Origin: Cannabis sativa
Lineage: Eukaryota > Streptophyta > Magnoliopsida > Rosales > Cannabaceae
Reading direction: 5' to 3'
Assembly: GCF_029168945.1 (NCBI RefSeq)
Contig: NC_083603.1
Coordinates: 53,578,406-53,642,405 of the forward strand
DNA: 64,000 nucleotides
This document shows positions 12,398 to 25,483 of the stretch, piece by piece. The notes beneath the pieces are model-generated. The model was not told where the DNA came from. It searched no databases and saw nothing but the letters and a program-made list of their open reading frames with translations. A program made the position numbers and the translations under genes. Position 1 is the first letter of the stretch; each line of letters starts with the position of its first letter.

Positions 12398-13110
12398 ATG
12401 TTTCTCAAACAAAACCTTGATGTTTTTGCTTGGAAACATTCAGACATGGTTAAAATACCGCCCGAGGTTATGTGTCACCGCTTGAACATTGACCCCAATG
12501 TGCGAGGAGTACGACAGAAGCACTGCAAAATGGACCCCGCAAGGTACCAAGCACTTAAGGAAGAAGTAGACCGCTTATTGGCATGCAGCTTCATAAGGGA
12601 GTCATTTTACCCAAATTGGTTAGCCAATCCTGTTCTCGTACCAGAGCCAAATGGCTCATGGCGCACATGCATCGATTTTATAGATTTTAATAAAGCCTGT
12701 CCCAAGGATACCAACTGTTTAATGCCACCGCAGGTCATGAACTTCATAGCTTTATGGATGCACACTCAGGGTATAATCAAATCCCGATGTACAAAGTAGA
12801 CCAGGAACACACCTCCTTTATCACAGATCGAGGTTTGTACTGTTATGAAGAAATTCCTTTCTAATTGATAATGCATGAGCGGCGTACTGAAGATTGGTTA
12901 ACATGATATTTGTAGATTTTCTAGGAAAGACGATGGAAGTGTATGTTGACGATATGCTCATAAAATCGCAACATACGGGAGACCATGTCGCCCACTTAGA
13001 TTCCATGTTTAAAATCTTGTGCCATTACAAGATGCGACTTAATCCATTAAAGTGCGTCTTTGGCGTAGGATCAGGAAAATTTCTTGGTTTTATGGTAAAC
13101 TAGCGAGGAA
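12398..13110 (+). pseudogene. Gypsy-1 reverse transcriptase (frameshifted)
   Basis: RT copies element RNA into DNA. The first frame (12398-12799) shows LDVFAWKHSDM, LNIDPNVRGVRQ, then NPVLVPEPNGSWRTCIDFIDFNKACPKD, the RT fingers. A short deletion shifts the frame around 12735-12780. The following YNQIPM...EHTSFITDRG part lies in another frame. The catalytic motif YVDDMLIKS is in the frame 12894-13103, followed by RLNPLKCVFGV and GKFLGFMV. So the two catalytic aspartates of YVDD are kept while the frame is not. Homologous to the RT C-terminus of gypsy-2. Confidence 0.85.
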
Positions 13111-14144
13111 TCAAGGCAAACCCAGCAAAAATAAAATCCTTGGTAGAGATGCGATCTCCTACCTAGCCCAAGAAGTTTAAAGCCTTATAGGTAAAGTTGC
13201 AGCTTTAAATCGCTTTGTATCACGATATTTCAATAAATGTAAAGAATTTTTTCAAATATTGAAAGGCAAGAAAAAGTTTTAATGGACTAACAAATGCGAA
13301 GAAGCATGTATTAAAAATGCACTTGGGGCAACTTCCAATACTTTCCAAGCCTTTCCTCAAGAAGTATTGTCAATCTATCTAGCAATGTCTGAATATGAGA
13401 TTAGCTTGGTGCTAATCTATGAAGACCAAGGTAAATAACACCCAATATATTATGTAAGCAAACACTTACTTGATGTTAAGACCCGTTACCCACAAATGGA
13501 GTGACTTGCATTTACATTAGTGGTGGATTCTCATAAATTGCGATCCTATTTTCAAGCACACACCATAAAAGTATTAACAAATTATCCACTATGCCAAGTA
13601 TTGGCCAAGGCTAACACATCAGGACGACTACTTAAATGGTGGATTGAGTTAAGCCACTTCAACATAAGATACAAACTGCGATAAGCCATCAAAGGCCAAG
13701 CCCTTGCTGATTTCATTCTTGATCAAATGAACAAGTAGCTCTCATCATTGAAGAGCGAGTTGATCCGGAGGTACCACAAGACGTAGGTTGGACCTTGTAC
13801 GTAGACATGACATCAAACAGTGAAGGTTGAGGTGGTGGAATCATGTTGATCATTCCCAATAAATTCAAGGTCCACACAGCTCTAAGGTTTGAATTCAGAG
13901 CCTCCAACAATGAGACCGAGTACAAAGCCCTAATTTTTGGGTTAAACTCGCACTCAAAATGAAATTTGAGTATCTTGAAGCCTTTAACAATTCTCAAATA
14001 GTAGTTTGTCAAGTTAATGGCGAATATCTGGCCCGAGGAGGACGATTGGCCAAATACCTCTCTTACACTTGTGAGTGGTTGTCTAAATTTTAAAAAGTTA
14101 TTGTTAGTAGGATACCTTGTGCTTATAACTCTCATGCAAATGCC
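13111..14144 (+). pseudogene. Gypsy-1 RT connection and RNase H (many stops)
   Basis: The RT thumb (RGIKANPAKIKSLVEMRSPT) follows directly, then a broken connection domain (YYVSKHLLDV near 13450, LAFTLVVDSHKLRSYFQAH near 13505-13565 and SGRLLKWWIELSHFNIRYK near 13620-13675). A second RNase H module characteristic of Tat elements should lie at 13700-14130. Fragments such as GQALADFI (13690-13715) and short NNETEYKAL-like pieces can be read, but stops and frameshifts are dense. Its product would degrade the RNA strand during reverse transcription. Confidence 0.7.
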
Positions 14145-15502
14145 TTGGCTCGACTGGCCTCAACAAGAGAAGTAGAATTACTTGATGTAATTCCTGTGGA
14201 CATATTAGCCCAAACAACAATTGATCGCAAAGAAGTTATGCAAATTGATGTTATTGAGCAAATCACTTGGATGACCCCAATCACTACTTACTTAAAAATA
14301 GGTAAACTCCTTGATGATAAGATCGAAGCCAAAAGATTGTGTTATCGAGCCGCTCAATATGTAATCTACGACGATAAGCTATATCGCAGAAGTTTCAGTC
14401 AGCCTCTTCTCAAGTGTATCGATGGAGAGGAATGTGATTATATCTTCCGAGAGGTACATGAAGGCATATGCGGTAACCATATCGGCAGAAATTCCTTGGC
14501 CCTAAAAATCATGCGACAAGGTTATTATTGGCAAACTTTATGAGTAGATGGGATTAATTTTGCCAAAAGGTGCAACAAATGCCAACATATTTCCACATAT
14601 GTGAATAGACCCCCAAGCCATTTAAATTCTATCACCAGACCGTGGTCGTTCGCGGTCTGGGGCATAGATTTAATTGGCGAGTTACCAAAAGGCAAGGGAG
14701 GAGTTAAATACACAGTGGTTGTAGTAGATTACTTCACCAAGTGGGCTGAGGCTGAAGCCATAGCAACAATAATAGCAGCAAAACTACGTGAGTTTGTCTA
14801 TCGAGAAATTATCTGTAGATTTAGGATTCCTTACAAATTAATTTATGATAATGGAAAACAATTTGATTGCAAGGAAATGCAGAAATTATGCGATGATCTA
14901 TGGATACAAAAGGCTTTTGTAGCAATTTCATATCCTCAAAGTAACGGGCAAACAGAAGCAGTCAACAAAATTATCAAACACACCATAAAAGGCAAGCTCG
15001 AAGAACAATAAGGTGTTCGGCCAAAAGAATTTCCACAAGTTTTGTAATCGTACAATATAACTCCTTGCTCCACGACTAGAGAAACCCCGTTCTCACTTTC
15101 TTATGGGTGCGAAGTCATGGTTCCGGTCGAGGTAGGAGCTAGATCCTTGAGAAGAGATGTTTTTAATGTTGAAAACATCGAGAAAAACCAACTACTCCAA
15201 CTTGATCTACTGGAAGAGAGGTGTAATCATGCTCAGATTAAAAACATAGCCTATCAATAGCGCACAACACGCTATTTTAACTCCAAAGTTAAAGAAAAGT
15301 GTCTGTGAGAAGGAGACTTGGTATTACAAAAAGTCCTACCCAATACGCACAATTCTATGCATGGGGTTTTCAGTGACAATTGGGAAGGTCCTTACCTAAT
15401 CACTGAAATGATTGGGAATGTAACATACTGCTTATCTAATCTTAAGGACTCAGTCTTTGATAGAGCCTAGAACGACAAACATTTGAAGTATTATTACCAA
15501 TA
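14145..15502 (+). pseudogene. Gypsy-1 integrase (core motifs present, stops)
   Basis: Integrase inserts the cDNA into the genome. The N-terminal frame 14145-14543 has the zinc-binding part VHEGICGNH with the CNKC pair just after a stop at about 14541. The core frame 14601-15011 shows GIDLIGELP (first Asp), IYDNGKQFD (second Asp) and NGQTEAVNK (Glu), so the D,D,E triad is retained. A stop (TAA) ends it at 15009-15011. The C-terminal part continues to about 15502 in broken frames: SLSYGCEVMVPVEVG, VFSDNWEGPYLITEM, ending near HLKYYYQ followed by a stop. This is the pol terminus seen in the relative gypsy-2. Confidence 0.8.
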
Positions 15503-15987
15503 GTACCCGCATGTATATACTTATTCAATTTTTTCAAAATTATCTAAGTATAGGAGGAATATATATGTATATATGCTGCCTTCCCTTTTCTTGAATTGTA
15601 CTATTGATTATCCAATGAATCATTAAATTTTGAAATTTTTCATTGTTTTCATAGTTGTATACTTAGAAATTTTGAAAATTCCATTTATAATGTGAACATC
15701 GAAATGTCCATACATCGCCACACCAAGTTGTGAAAGATGGTCACATAAATAAAATAGCAGCTAAGTGAATACGCATTTAAAAGCACCAAGTTGCAATTAT
15801 AAACGCATGAAAATGCACAAGTATAAAAATTCTTAGAAGTTTTGAAACAAAAGAATATCCTTGAAGGATATGTTGTTCATACAAACTGACATCAAAATAT
15901 GAACAGATTTATCTTAAAAACCAAGTACAAAATTCGAGTACCCATGTATCGCTAAAAAAAAGAGAGTTTGGATAAAAAGGAAATAAA
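15503..15987. other. Spacer between gypsy-1 pol and antisense gene
   Basis: This AT-rich stretch of about 485 bp separates the convergent 3' ends of pol (plus) and the antisense aORF (minus). I see no gene. It should hold the polyadenylation region of the antisense transcript, but no signal stands out. Confidence 0.4.
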
Positions 15988-17213
15988 TTAAGTATCAAGG
16001 GTGTTGAGATCTTCTGCGACCTTGGCAGTACTATCTGCGACTTTGGCAGTGTTCGCAACTTCGGCCTCTTCAAGGAAAAGGTTCCCGCTTAGTCCTAGAG
16101 TCTCAGTAGGAGACATGGTGCAGAAAGTATTAGCCATCTCAACTGTCTCTGGGGCAAAAATAGCAAAGTCGAAATCTAGCAGCTTGGTCAGGGTTGTGTA
16201 AATATAATCAATAATAGCCTGATCGTAAGCCTTCTTTGCATTTTCTTTTTTGGCCTCAAGATTGCGAGTAAGGTTAGCATTCTTTTCCTTTAACTCTTTT
16301 TGCCTTCTCCTTTGCCTTATCTTTATCTTTTCCAAGATCCTCGACCTCTTTGTCTTTGGCAACAGTGTCCAACTTTTCCTTCTTCAAGCCTTCTTGATGA
16401 GCCGCATTTTGCTTCTTCATAAGATCAAAGTCTTTAAGACCCATGATAGAAGCCCGCAAGTACACAGTCATGAACTGTGAGGCAAGTTTGATAGAATGAG
16501 ACATAAGGTCCTCGAAAGGTGCCCCCTCGACTTTTGTGACAAAATCGTCTCTTAGAAAATTTTCCTACAGATTCATGAAATTGCAAGCTTTGGTCGCAGG
16601 GTCCATCATGACTTTTTCCCTTTGTGCTGGGCGACATTTTGGTGTTTCTTTGATAGGTCAACCCTGGGGTAGTAGCGACTTTGCTCTTCCTCTTTTGAGG
16701 TGTCACAGCAGAAGGAGTTGCAATATTAACCTTTGATTTACAGATAAGGGATAGAGCTTGCTTCAAGAAAGTCATATCTGCGAAAAGATATGAAGAAGTA
16801 AACATTTAAGAAATTAAGGAAAGTAAAAAGACATTATCAGTAGGGAAAGCAAAAATCGTTAAACGTGTCACATAATACTTGTCTTGGAATCTACTTGGAG
16901 AGACGTCTGTCTATTATTTCTTTTTGTTTCTTAGAAGGTTCCTTGTATATCATTTCTTGCTGAAGTTTAGTGTTAGTTGGAATAACTTTGTGTTCTCGCA
17001 GTTTTGCAGAAGTACACAGTAGACACCAACCGCGATCCTGAACTAGAAGACTGCTCAGAACATCACCATTTTCCACACGATCTTTGTCCAACACAAATCG
17101 AGTTAGCCTACCTGCGAGCGTAGATAAGTGTTAGCATTTATGAAAGGACAAAAAAAGATAATGGTTAAGTATTGAAGTCTATCCTAATCCATGGTATTTT
17201 AAATGCATAAAAC
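15988..17213 (-). pseudogene. Gypsy-1 antisense aORF, C-terminal half (coiled coil)
   Basis: This is the 3' part of a gene antisense to gypsy-1 pol, split from its 5' part (25955-26800) by the copia insertion. In gene order it has a segment at 17094-16891 (LDKDRVENGDVLSSLL), a region at 16805-16434 opening just after an intron-acceptor-like tract ending TTTTCGCAG, and highly charged Lys/Glu-rich coiled-coil frames at 16504-16274 and 16362-15988. It ends in an acidic/hydrophobic tail. The plus-strand relative in gypsy-2 (39929-41547) has the same layout. Such genes occur in Tat elements as 'putative gypsy type transposon' proteins of unknown role. Frameshifts between the pieces suggest introns, decay or both. 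Confidence 0.65.
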
Positions 17214-19106
17214 TGTTGGAAATTATTTTACCAGGATCTTAGATCTACTCACAAGTATGTTGATTAACACCCTAAATATGAACTTTCTAAAACGATGAAA
17301 TAAACACATATAAAGTTTAGTAAACCTTACATTGGGTGCAGCGGAATATAATGACTCCTTCCGTTCAGATATCTAGCCCTTGATTCCTTTCTGTAGCAGA
17401 GCATTATCAATATCTGAACCTGGATCTCTTTCTCTGATTCTTTAGTGTTGTAACTCCTTCTTGCTGAAAGTCTTTCTTCACGATCTTCCTCACTATGATT
17501 GAGGTATCACTTGCTGTGTGTGGGCACTACTCTAACACTAAGAATTTCAAAATTTCAATGAAGAAGAAAGAGAGGGAGTGGTCGGCCAAAGATAGGGAGA
17601 GAGAGAGGCTTAGTTTTTTCTGAATGAAAAGTCAGAAGAAAGTGTAATTTTCTTGAAGCCTTCACTATCTATTTATAGCATTCCACTAGGGTTAGGTTTG
17701 AATTATTTGGCATTTAAAATAATGAAAACATCAGAGGGAAAACCCTACAAAAGTGGTCGGCCATACAATGTGAATTTGGGACTCACTTTTTGCAATTTTG
17801 CAGTTTTATCTTTTCTGCATCTAATTTTCTCAAAAACGCCAATTTTCAAATTCAACCATTTAAATGTCAATTCTAACTATTTAATAACTATAAATAATTA
17901 TTAAATAATATTGTCATTTATCATATTTATTAATTGAACCATACAAAGTATCATAATTAACAAATATGCCCCTAAAACTCTTTCTTTACAATTTCGCCCT
18001 TACTTAGTGAAAAATTCACAAATAGACATAGTCTAATTTGAGAATTATAATTGATTAATCAAAACCAATTATATGAGTCTTACAAGCAATATTATCTCAA
18101 CTAGTGGGGGGACCATGGGTCTATATAACCGAGCTTCCAATAAGCAGATCAAGAATTTATAACCTAAATTCACTCACTTATTAATTCTTTGTTGAATCCA
18201 CGCATAGAACTTAGAATTGCACTCTCAGTATATAGAATGCTCTATATGTTCCACCATATAGACATATAATTAGTTATCCATTGTTATAATCCTAATTTGA
18301 TCAATGATCCTCTATATGAATGATCTACACTGTAAAAGAATTAGATAACCGTTACACCCTACAATGTATTTAATCCTTAAAACACTTAACCCCGTATAAA
18401 TGATATTTCAGTTTATGTGAAATGAGATCTCCACCATTTATTTTCGTTTGGTCAAGCTCGAAGGAGATCATCCTTTACTTACTATTCGCCAGATAGAAGC
18501 TATAGATTCCATGTTTATGTTAGCGCTCCCACTCAATTGCACTACCGTGTTCCCAAAATGTACGTATCACCCTGACCCAAAAGTAGGCTTAACTAACAAA
18601 TCAAAGAACACGAATAGCATCTTGAGATTGAGCCTAATCATAACAGGATTAAGATCATTTGATCTAGGATCAACTAGGCGATATTGACTTGAATAGATAT
18701 TACGGTAAGTTTAATAAATCTAAGTCAAAGTTCAATATCGGTCCCTTCCGATGCATACTCCATGCATCCAACCTGAGCTTTACTTAAACTAATGCTCTGG
18801 AAAGAACATAGCATTTCTCCAAATGCAAGTAAACTCTGTTGTAGATTATCATATCAGTAAAACCCTGTGTCTGATAAATCTAGGAAACTTTATTCACATA
18901 GTCATGTTTACTTTCCAATGTGTTGATAGCACAATAAACAAGATCAAGTATGTGAAAAGGGTTTCAGATGAATTCATACATTATCTACATATAATCATGA
19001 AATAAATCATGTGAACCATGCAACATTAAATGTTATTTCTGATCTATATTAATAAGTAAATCTGATTATATTGAAATGAGTTTTATTTAGGGCATAAAAC
19101 CCAACA
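17214..19106 (-). repeat. 3' LTR (LTR-A, full length) of the minus-strand copia
   Basis: A 1893-bp LTR with family ends TGTTGGAAAT on the left and ACCCAACA on the right (+ strand). In sense it starts TGTTGGG and ends CCAACA. The TATA box (sense CTATAAATAG) is near 17672-17681. The right end abuts the polypurine tract, which identifies it as the 3' LTR. Confidence 0.9.
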
Positions 19107-19120
19107 AACTCCCACTTGCA
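19107..19120 (-). other. Polypurine tract of the minus-strand copia
   Basis: AACTCCCACTTGCA on the + strand, that is TGCAAGTGGGAGTT in element sense, directly before the 3' LTR. The same tract precedes the 3' LTR of the plus-strand relative at 55224-55237. Confidence 0.85.
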
Positions 19121-21640
19121 CTAATATAAAACAAAATGTGCATTTCAAATAATCTCAACACCTTGATATACAAATCAAGTGTAGTAGTAGTAAACTTCTC
19201 GTAATAGGATCTGAAAGGTTGAATTAAACACAACCTTTCCTCCACTATTACTCTTCCTTAATCACAAAATCATTGATAATGTGAAATTCCTCTCTATATG
19301 TCTACTCTCTTGGGATACTGGATTCTATACCTTTGGCAACTACTTTTGGTTAATCAAGAAATTACCACTAGTAGTGAAGGCAATTTGGAATGGTGCCAAA
19401 GTTGTATAGAACTTTCCTTAGACTGAATAAGTACCTTTCCTGCAACTTTAACATTCAGTCCCTTTCTGGTAGACCTAGAGACTTCAGATAGGTTTTTACA
19501 CTTCTCCAAAATCACTATTCCACCCCCAGAGTAATCACCATCTTATCAGAAAGATTTTCTAGCACAAAGGCAAATTTCGAAATCTGATGTGGTGTAGTCT
19601 AAGAGTTTTAAATACACCCTTATAGACTAACATATAGTTCCTCTCCTTAATCTTAAGATTTACTTGATTGCCTTCCAATGTTCTTCTCTTGGATTAATCT
19701 GATACCTACTCATTACTCCCACTCAACAGCAGGTGTCTCGTCTAAGGCATACAAAAGCATATCTAAGACCTCTCACTGTTGATTTAAGAAATTATTTCAT
19801 GGCTTTATCTTTTCTGGAATAGTTGAGACTTTTCCTTAGATAAATAAAATCTATGCCTAGAAGTTAAGAAGCTTCTATAGATTGCCATTAGAAAGAAAAT
19901 GCTTCAGCATCTTACTAAAATAAGTTGCTTGCATTAGAGTAAGTAATTACCAGGTATACCACAAGCCATAGGTTTAGATAAACTCAAACCTATAATACTA
20001 AGAACAGGAAGTTTGTTAAGTCCATAGAATAGACTTATTAACTAAAATTTCCTTTTATGACCTTGTAATAGAAAACTTTAGGTTATTCCATGTGAATGGA
20101 TTAAACCATAGTTCTATTAGCTTTTCTTCTTAGTTTCTTATCTTGACAATCCATTACTTGTTTAAACTTACAATGGATTTTAATCACTAGTGTCTTCCAA
20201 GTCATAAGAAGGTGAGTTCCTAGAAACTCTCCCACTACGACAAGGTACCATGAATTATGTCTAAGAAAACTAAATGGTATTGACCTCTTCGGTTGTGTTA
20301 AGACAACAGAGGCAGTGGGATCATCATATGTCAAATAAGATGATAGAACACTTTTGGAATCAAGAAAAATATCTCCTTTATTTTCTACTTTATTTTCAGA
20401 CTTAGTCATTATCTTAGAAAAGTAGTATTTGTTTAAATAAACACTTTCTTATCTATTGACTATGGGATGGTCCACCCCTAATCACTTAGAATAGCTAACA
20501 AACCATGGTTAACAGTTCTAGCTTTTCTTAAGATTTTGATTAGGTCATCCATGAATCTAGTAATGATTTACATTAAGTATACAACCATTACATCATTCTG
20601 AAATTGTATTACCATAGAAAGACTTAGGCAACGACTAGTAACTAATCATCAATATGCAAATCGAAATTTCTGGGGAGGTAAGTTTGGATATAATTCAAAA
20701 ATCAATTTAATGATCTTTGAACTGCATATGTACTAACTATTTCTCCACCCCTATCAGTTCGCAAGATCTTTAACCACTTACCTTAATGGTTTATCAGCAT
20801 TGCTAGAAATTCAGAAATTTTTCAAACATTTCAAATTTCTTTGCATAAGGTATAATCTAGAGTTATCGTTTTAAGAATACAACGAAAAACTCATATTCAC
20901 CCCTGAATGTACATCCATCTACGAATGAGATGAACAACTTTTAGTGGATATAGGCATATTAACTCTTTACAAAGATTGATCTTGTCAAAACCACTATGAT
21001 CAAGATACAAATGCCATAGATTAAAAAAATGTGGTTGTGTCTTTTTGATGACTTAGATTTAGTTACATGAAAGAGTTCTTAGAATATTGCAAGTGGATCC
21101 TGGTCACAGAATACTAAACTCATATTCCATACAATTTGAATCCATTGATAGAAAATGGTTATTAAACACTTGTGAAAGTGTAACTGTATTGTATTCTGGA
21201 ATTAGAAATATAAGAAAATTTCTGTTTGGATTCTAAAATTAAAGTTAAAGACTTAAATTTATACCAAATATAATGAGTAATTCTTTCTTGGACCACCACT
21301 ACTAATTTAAACTCTAAGTCTGATTTGCCCATACAAGTAGGAGATTTCTAAGATTGAGGATTTATATCATTGTGGGATAGAATTTCGGGAATATAATCAT
21401 ATGCGTCATTTAATTTCTTAAGAGAAAAAAATAGAATGACATGAAATGATTTATAGACCATTCATCCAATGATATGTTATTGAGCTAATTCGAAATGAAT
21501 AAGCTAAGAGGAATTAGGATAATTTCGTTGTTTAAATAAGAATCCAACGATGCTTCGATTAGCGAAAGTCAAAGTAATCTTATTTATACAATCTTCTTGT
21601 TTCATATCGTAAAAATACTAGTCTAAGGTGTCATCTATTG
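19121..21640 (-). pseudogene. Degraded copia pol of the minus-strand element
   Basis: Read on the minus strand, about 19540-19760 gives a broken copia RT-connection/RNase H signature: RYQINPREEHWKAIK, then RRGT...LVYKGV-like residues, and a KMVITLGVE-like segment where the relative has FTLGGG. A 102-codon frame at 20409-20101 contains only a loosely recognisable linker between integrase and RT. Stops are frequent over the entire 2.5 kb, so the element is dead. The segment is shorter than a normal gag-pol (over 4 kb), so part of the coding region is deleted. Confidence 0.6.
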
Positions 21641-21651
21641 ATGAACAGCTA

Positions 21652-22270
21652 GATGTTGCATATACAATATTTATCTTTCGAGATCTAACACTATTATGTA
21701 TGTCTAATGGTGAAAATCCATTAGGGATTTATCTCATTAGATAAACAAACCAAGTTAGACCAACAATGAAGATTCGAAATTAAACTACAATTTAATAACA
21801 GAAAATAAAATAACATGGTTCAATATAAATTCATACACAATTCAGAAATTATTAAACATATAGCAAGTAGGAATGACAAGTGAAAATACTAAAACATACA
21901 ATCCTAAATAATTTCCAAGGTCTTCAACAAATTGATATCAGTGTCCCGTTTAGGCGAGAGTCAAAGCTACCATCCATTGAATAGAGTTCTCAGCTCATCT
22001 AAAATGGATAAAGATTGGAATCCAGCATTGTCCCGTTTAGGCGAGAGTCAAGGCTATTCTATCTTATGAGCTTCCACCATTGTTTCATATTTTGTAAGTC
22101 AAATACAGTCGCCACCATTAGGGTGATCCATACCATATAAAACACTTACAAAGCTACTTATCTTTCGAGATTAAACGGTGCGAACTTGCTAATGAACGTT
22201 CCTCCATTAGGGAGGATTACTCACTAAAACAAACGCTATGTAAAACCAACAATGGAGATCGAATGCCCTA
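21652..22270 (-). repeat. Duplicated leader block with hairpins and GACTCTCGCC motif
   Basis: In sense (right to left) this leader holds block 1 (22268-22100) and a diverged second copy, block 2 (21780-21652). Each starts with a CATTGTTGGT phrase, carries a hairpin with loop CTAAT and continues to a TCTCGAAAGATAA phrase. Hairpin stems are TCCTCC/GGAGGA (22200-22216) and AAATCC/GGATTT (21714-21730). A weaker hairpin lies at 22112-22126. Between the blocks the motif GACTCTCGCCTAAACGGGAC occurs twice (22049-22030 and 21962-21943). The plus-strand relative has the same parts at 49180-49535. Confidence 0.8.
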
Positions 22271-22289
22271 ACAATAAAGCTCATTATTT

Positions 22290-25070
22290 AAAGTGTATTT
22301 TCTTCTAATATTTATTTTAATCAATTTATTTTAAATATATTTATTTAATTAAAATTTCTAATTTAGAATGAAAAATTTTAAATACAAATTTGAATTTAAT
22401 ATTTATAAATTTTACTTAGATGGATATGAAAATAACATGAATTATTTCCATCTTAGTAATAATTTCCAATAAATATTTGGAAAAATATTCAATTTAAGTT
22501 TTTACAAAATTAATTTAAATTAATTTACAACTCAAATTTAATTTTCTATAAATATACATTGCATTTCGAAAAATTGAAGTATTTAAGAATACAATTTTCG
22601 AAATTTCTTGTTAAAGTAAAATAAAAATAAAACTGGAAAAATTATTCTAATTTAATGTTGGCCCAAAGTTAATTAATAAATTAATTTACAACAAAAAATA
22701 TAATTTTCCTATTTAATTAAATATATAAGAAAAATTTCAAATATTTAAGTATGATAATGAAAATCAACTTAAATATTAATTTTCTATTTAATTAAATATA
22801 CTAGAAAAATACTTCAAGCCAAAATAGATAATATCTATCTAGACTTTCATTGACTAATTAATTCATTTTCTAATTAAATATATTTTACTTCATTTATTTT
22901 AATTAATCATTAAATGAAAAACTCATTGATTTAAGTTGGTCCAAAATTAAAATAAATAATTTACAACTTTAATCTATTTTTCAAATAAAATTCAAAATTT
23001 ATGCATTTAAGAAATGCAATTTCGAAATTGTGGAAAAAGATTAATAAAATAAAATATATTTTGAAAATTATTCAAATTTAAGTTATATGAAATAAGATTT
23101 CAAACTTAAAATAATTTTTAATTTTAATTAAATAACATGAACATAATAATATTTAAGTATCATGGTGAAAATCAACTTAAATATTTAAATTTTCAATTTA
23201 ATTAAATGTATTAAATTCAAGAAATAAATAATTAAGTATAGAGAAGACTTAATTATTAATTCTAATTTAATACTAGGAAAAATATACTTATCTTAGATTG
23301 TACCAAAATTAATTATTAAACAATTAATTTCACAATCTATGATATTTTCCTAATTAAATATTAGAAAAAATAACTAATACTACAAATAACTATCTAGAAT
23401 AATTTCATTTACTAAGTGTTTTTCTAAAATTAACTTTAAAATATTAAATGAAAAAATAAATTTCATATATTTTAAAAGTTAATTATGTTGCTAATTCAAT
23501 TTTAATTAGGTTAGACTAATATAATTGACCTAATACAATTATTTAAATAAGGCAAATGAGCCTTCACAATTGGGGTAGTTCATGTGAGGGGGAGCTGGGT
23601 TCAGTATGTCGTACCCACTTCTATTGGCCCCCAACTCTCACACAAGGCCCAAAAGTGAGGAATTTAACCTTTAAATAAATAATTGTTATTCATTGAATAA
23701 GCCCAAATCTAATTGGGCCTAAATAAATTTACTTATGTCAAAATTTATTTTAGCAACCTAGTCCATTTACTTCGTAAAACTTAAATGGGCTTCCTATATG
23801 CATCTAAGCCCAATAGATAACATATAGGCTCACATAGGTCAAAAGATTTGGATGGGCCCTATCATGTTACTAGGTTTACACAGATGAAAGAAATTGCAAA
23901 ATTTACCTGTTACAAATTATTTATAAGATCTTTTGACAATTGGACTATGATTAAAATCAGATCATTGGATCTGTCAACAAGTTAATCATAGCAATTTAGA
24001 TCAAATAAATAATAGGTTTGTAAAAAAAAATTGAATATATAATAATATAATCAAACAATACAAACAATAACTGATCTGGAATATCTGGAAAGTAAGCTAA
24101 AATATCTCAATTTTAAAATTTAAAAATAAAATTAAATTTTAAAATAAATATCTTAACTAGAATTCAAATTTAGGTTGTTAGAGAATATTTGAAAAAATTC
24201 AAAATTCAACAAACTCCTAAATTTCTTAAATTCTAACAAAAAATAAAAAAATATCTAACCAATTTTTCAAATATCAAGTTTATTCAAAATTTAAATTTAT
24301 TTAAAATTTCTAATAAGATAATATAATATAGTATCTTGAATTTTAAATTTAGATATTTTAATTATATTCTGAGTCTTATAATTTAATAAATTTAAATATT
24401 ACATAAATAAACTAATTGAAAAATAAGATATTTTATATGGTTAGAATATTTTAAAAAATAATAATAAAATAATAAGTTTGAAAAATTTATGGTTTGAAAC
24501 CCTAAAATATCTATTCGAACTAAATTAACCAAAATTTTCAAATCTTCATGTTATTTTTTACAAAATATAATTTTATTAAAAAATGTCTAATAAGATAAAA
24601 TGTTAAACCTAACATATTCCTAATCTTATAATTTTAATTAATAAAATATGTTTTTTTTTTAAAGAAATTAATAAAATATATTTTGAAAATAACAAATTTG
24701 AAAAAAAATATGATATGGTTAGCAAATTTTGAAATTAGTACAAGATTATTTTGAAAAAGATAATATTTTAATATCAAAGTAAGATCATTTAAAATTTAAT
24801 TAAAAATAATATCTGATCTTATAATGAAAATACATAAAATAATCTAAGATTTCAAAATTAACCATAAGGCTTCTTTGTGAGAAATCAAATTTTCAAAATT
24901 CAAAGCCTACTAATATCAGAAACTAATTTTAATTAATTAAAAAATTAATAAAAATTAATTTTATTCTGAAAATTAGATTTTTAATTGAAAATTTAGATTC
25001 TACATAAAATTCTTACAAAATTTGGTTTTTGTTTCAATGAAAAACGATTTTTGAATCAAAAGTTATGACG
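22290..25070 (-). other. AT-rich leader of the minus-strand copia
   Basis: About 2.8 kb of extremely AT-rich leader with repeated AAATTTAAT-like words and no recognisable frame. A conserved G/C-containing patch at about 23565-23660 (CAATTGGGGTAGTTCATGTGAG and neighbouring words) recurs in the plus-strand element at about 48455-48540, so it is a true family feature. Otherwise I see nothing. Confidence 0.55.
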
Positions 25071-25074
25071 AAAA

Positions 25075-25252
25075 TAAGTTTGAGGCAAAGGGGTATGCAT
25101 TGCATACCCCTCCGCGCGGGGATGCAAGGAAAACGCCCAGGAAAGAGGCTGCAAGCAGCCTCATTTGACCAAGCATCTTGGGCGCGAGCTGCCCTTCAGA
25201 CAAGATGTTGTCCGAGCGTCCACGCGCGCGTGTGCGCATTCAAATCCTGATA
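25075..25252 (-). other. GC-rich palindromic island in copia leader
   Basis: A sharp GC-rich island in AT-rich sequence, about 230-420 bp downstream of the primer-binding site in sense. It holds a 10-bp inverted repeat GGGGTATGCA/TGCATACCCC (25090-25110) and the hairpin GAGGCTGCAAGCAGCCTC (25145-25162). The plus-strand relative has a similar island at the same distance (47330-47462) with GGCTGCTTGCAGCC. A frame of 61 codons crosses it but has no sign of being coding. Confidence 0.7.
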
Positions 25253-25483
25253 TTTTCGTCCAACTTCAAAAAATCCAAATTATATTCTGTAAAAGCCTAA
25301 ATTTATTAATTTTTCGTCTACTTTCCAGAAAAAATAATTTCAGATCTAAATAAAAAATATTTCAGTAAAATATATTGCGATTTCTAAACTATCATCAAAT
25401 AAGCACATAAACCACATGAAACCATCCAAATCAACATATAACATCGTTTTAATTCATATTTCATGAAAGTAAATCATTACCAT

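Noticed and set aside
25065..25353. Frames through the GC-rich island of the copia leader
   Set aside because: They exist because GC-rich DNA has few stops. The matching island at 47330-47462 encodes nothing similar.
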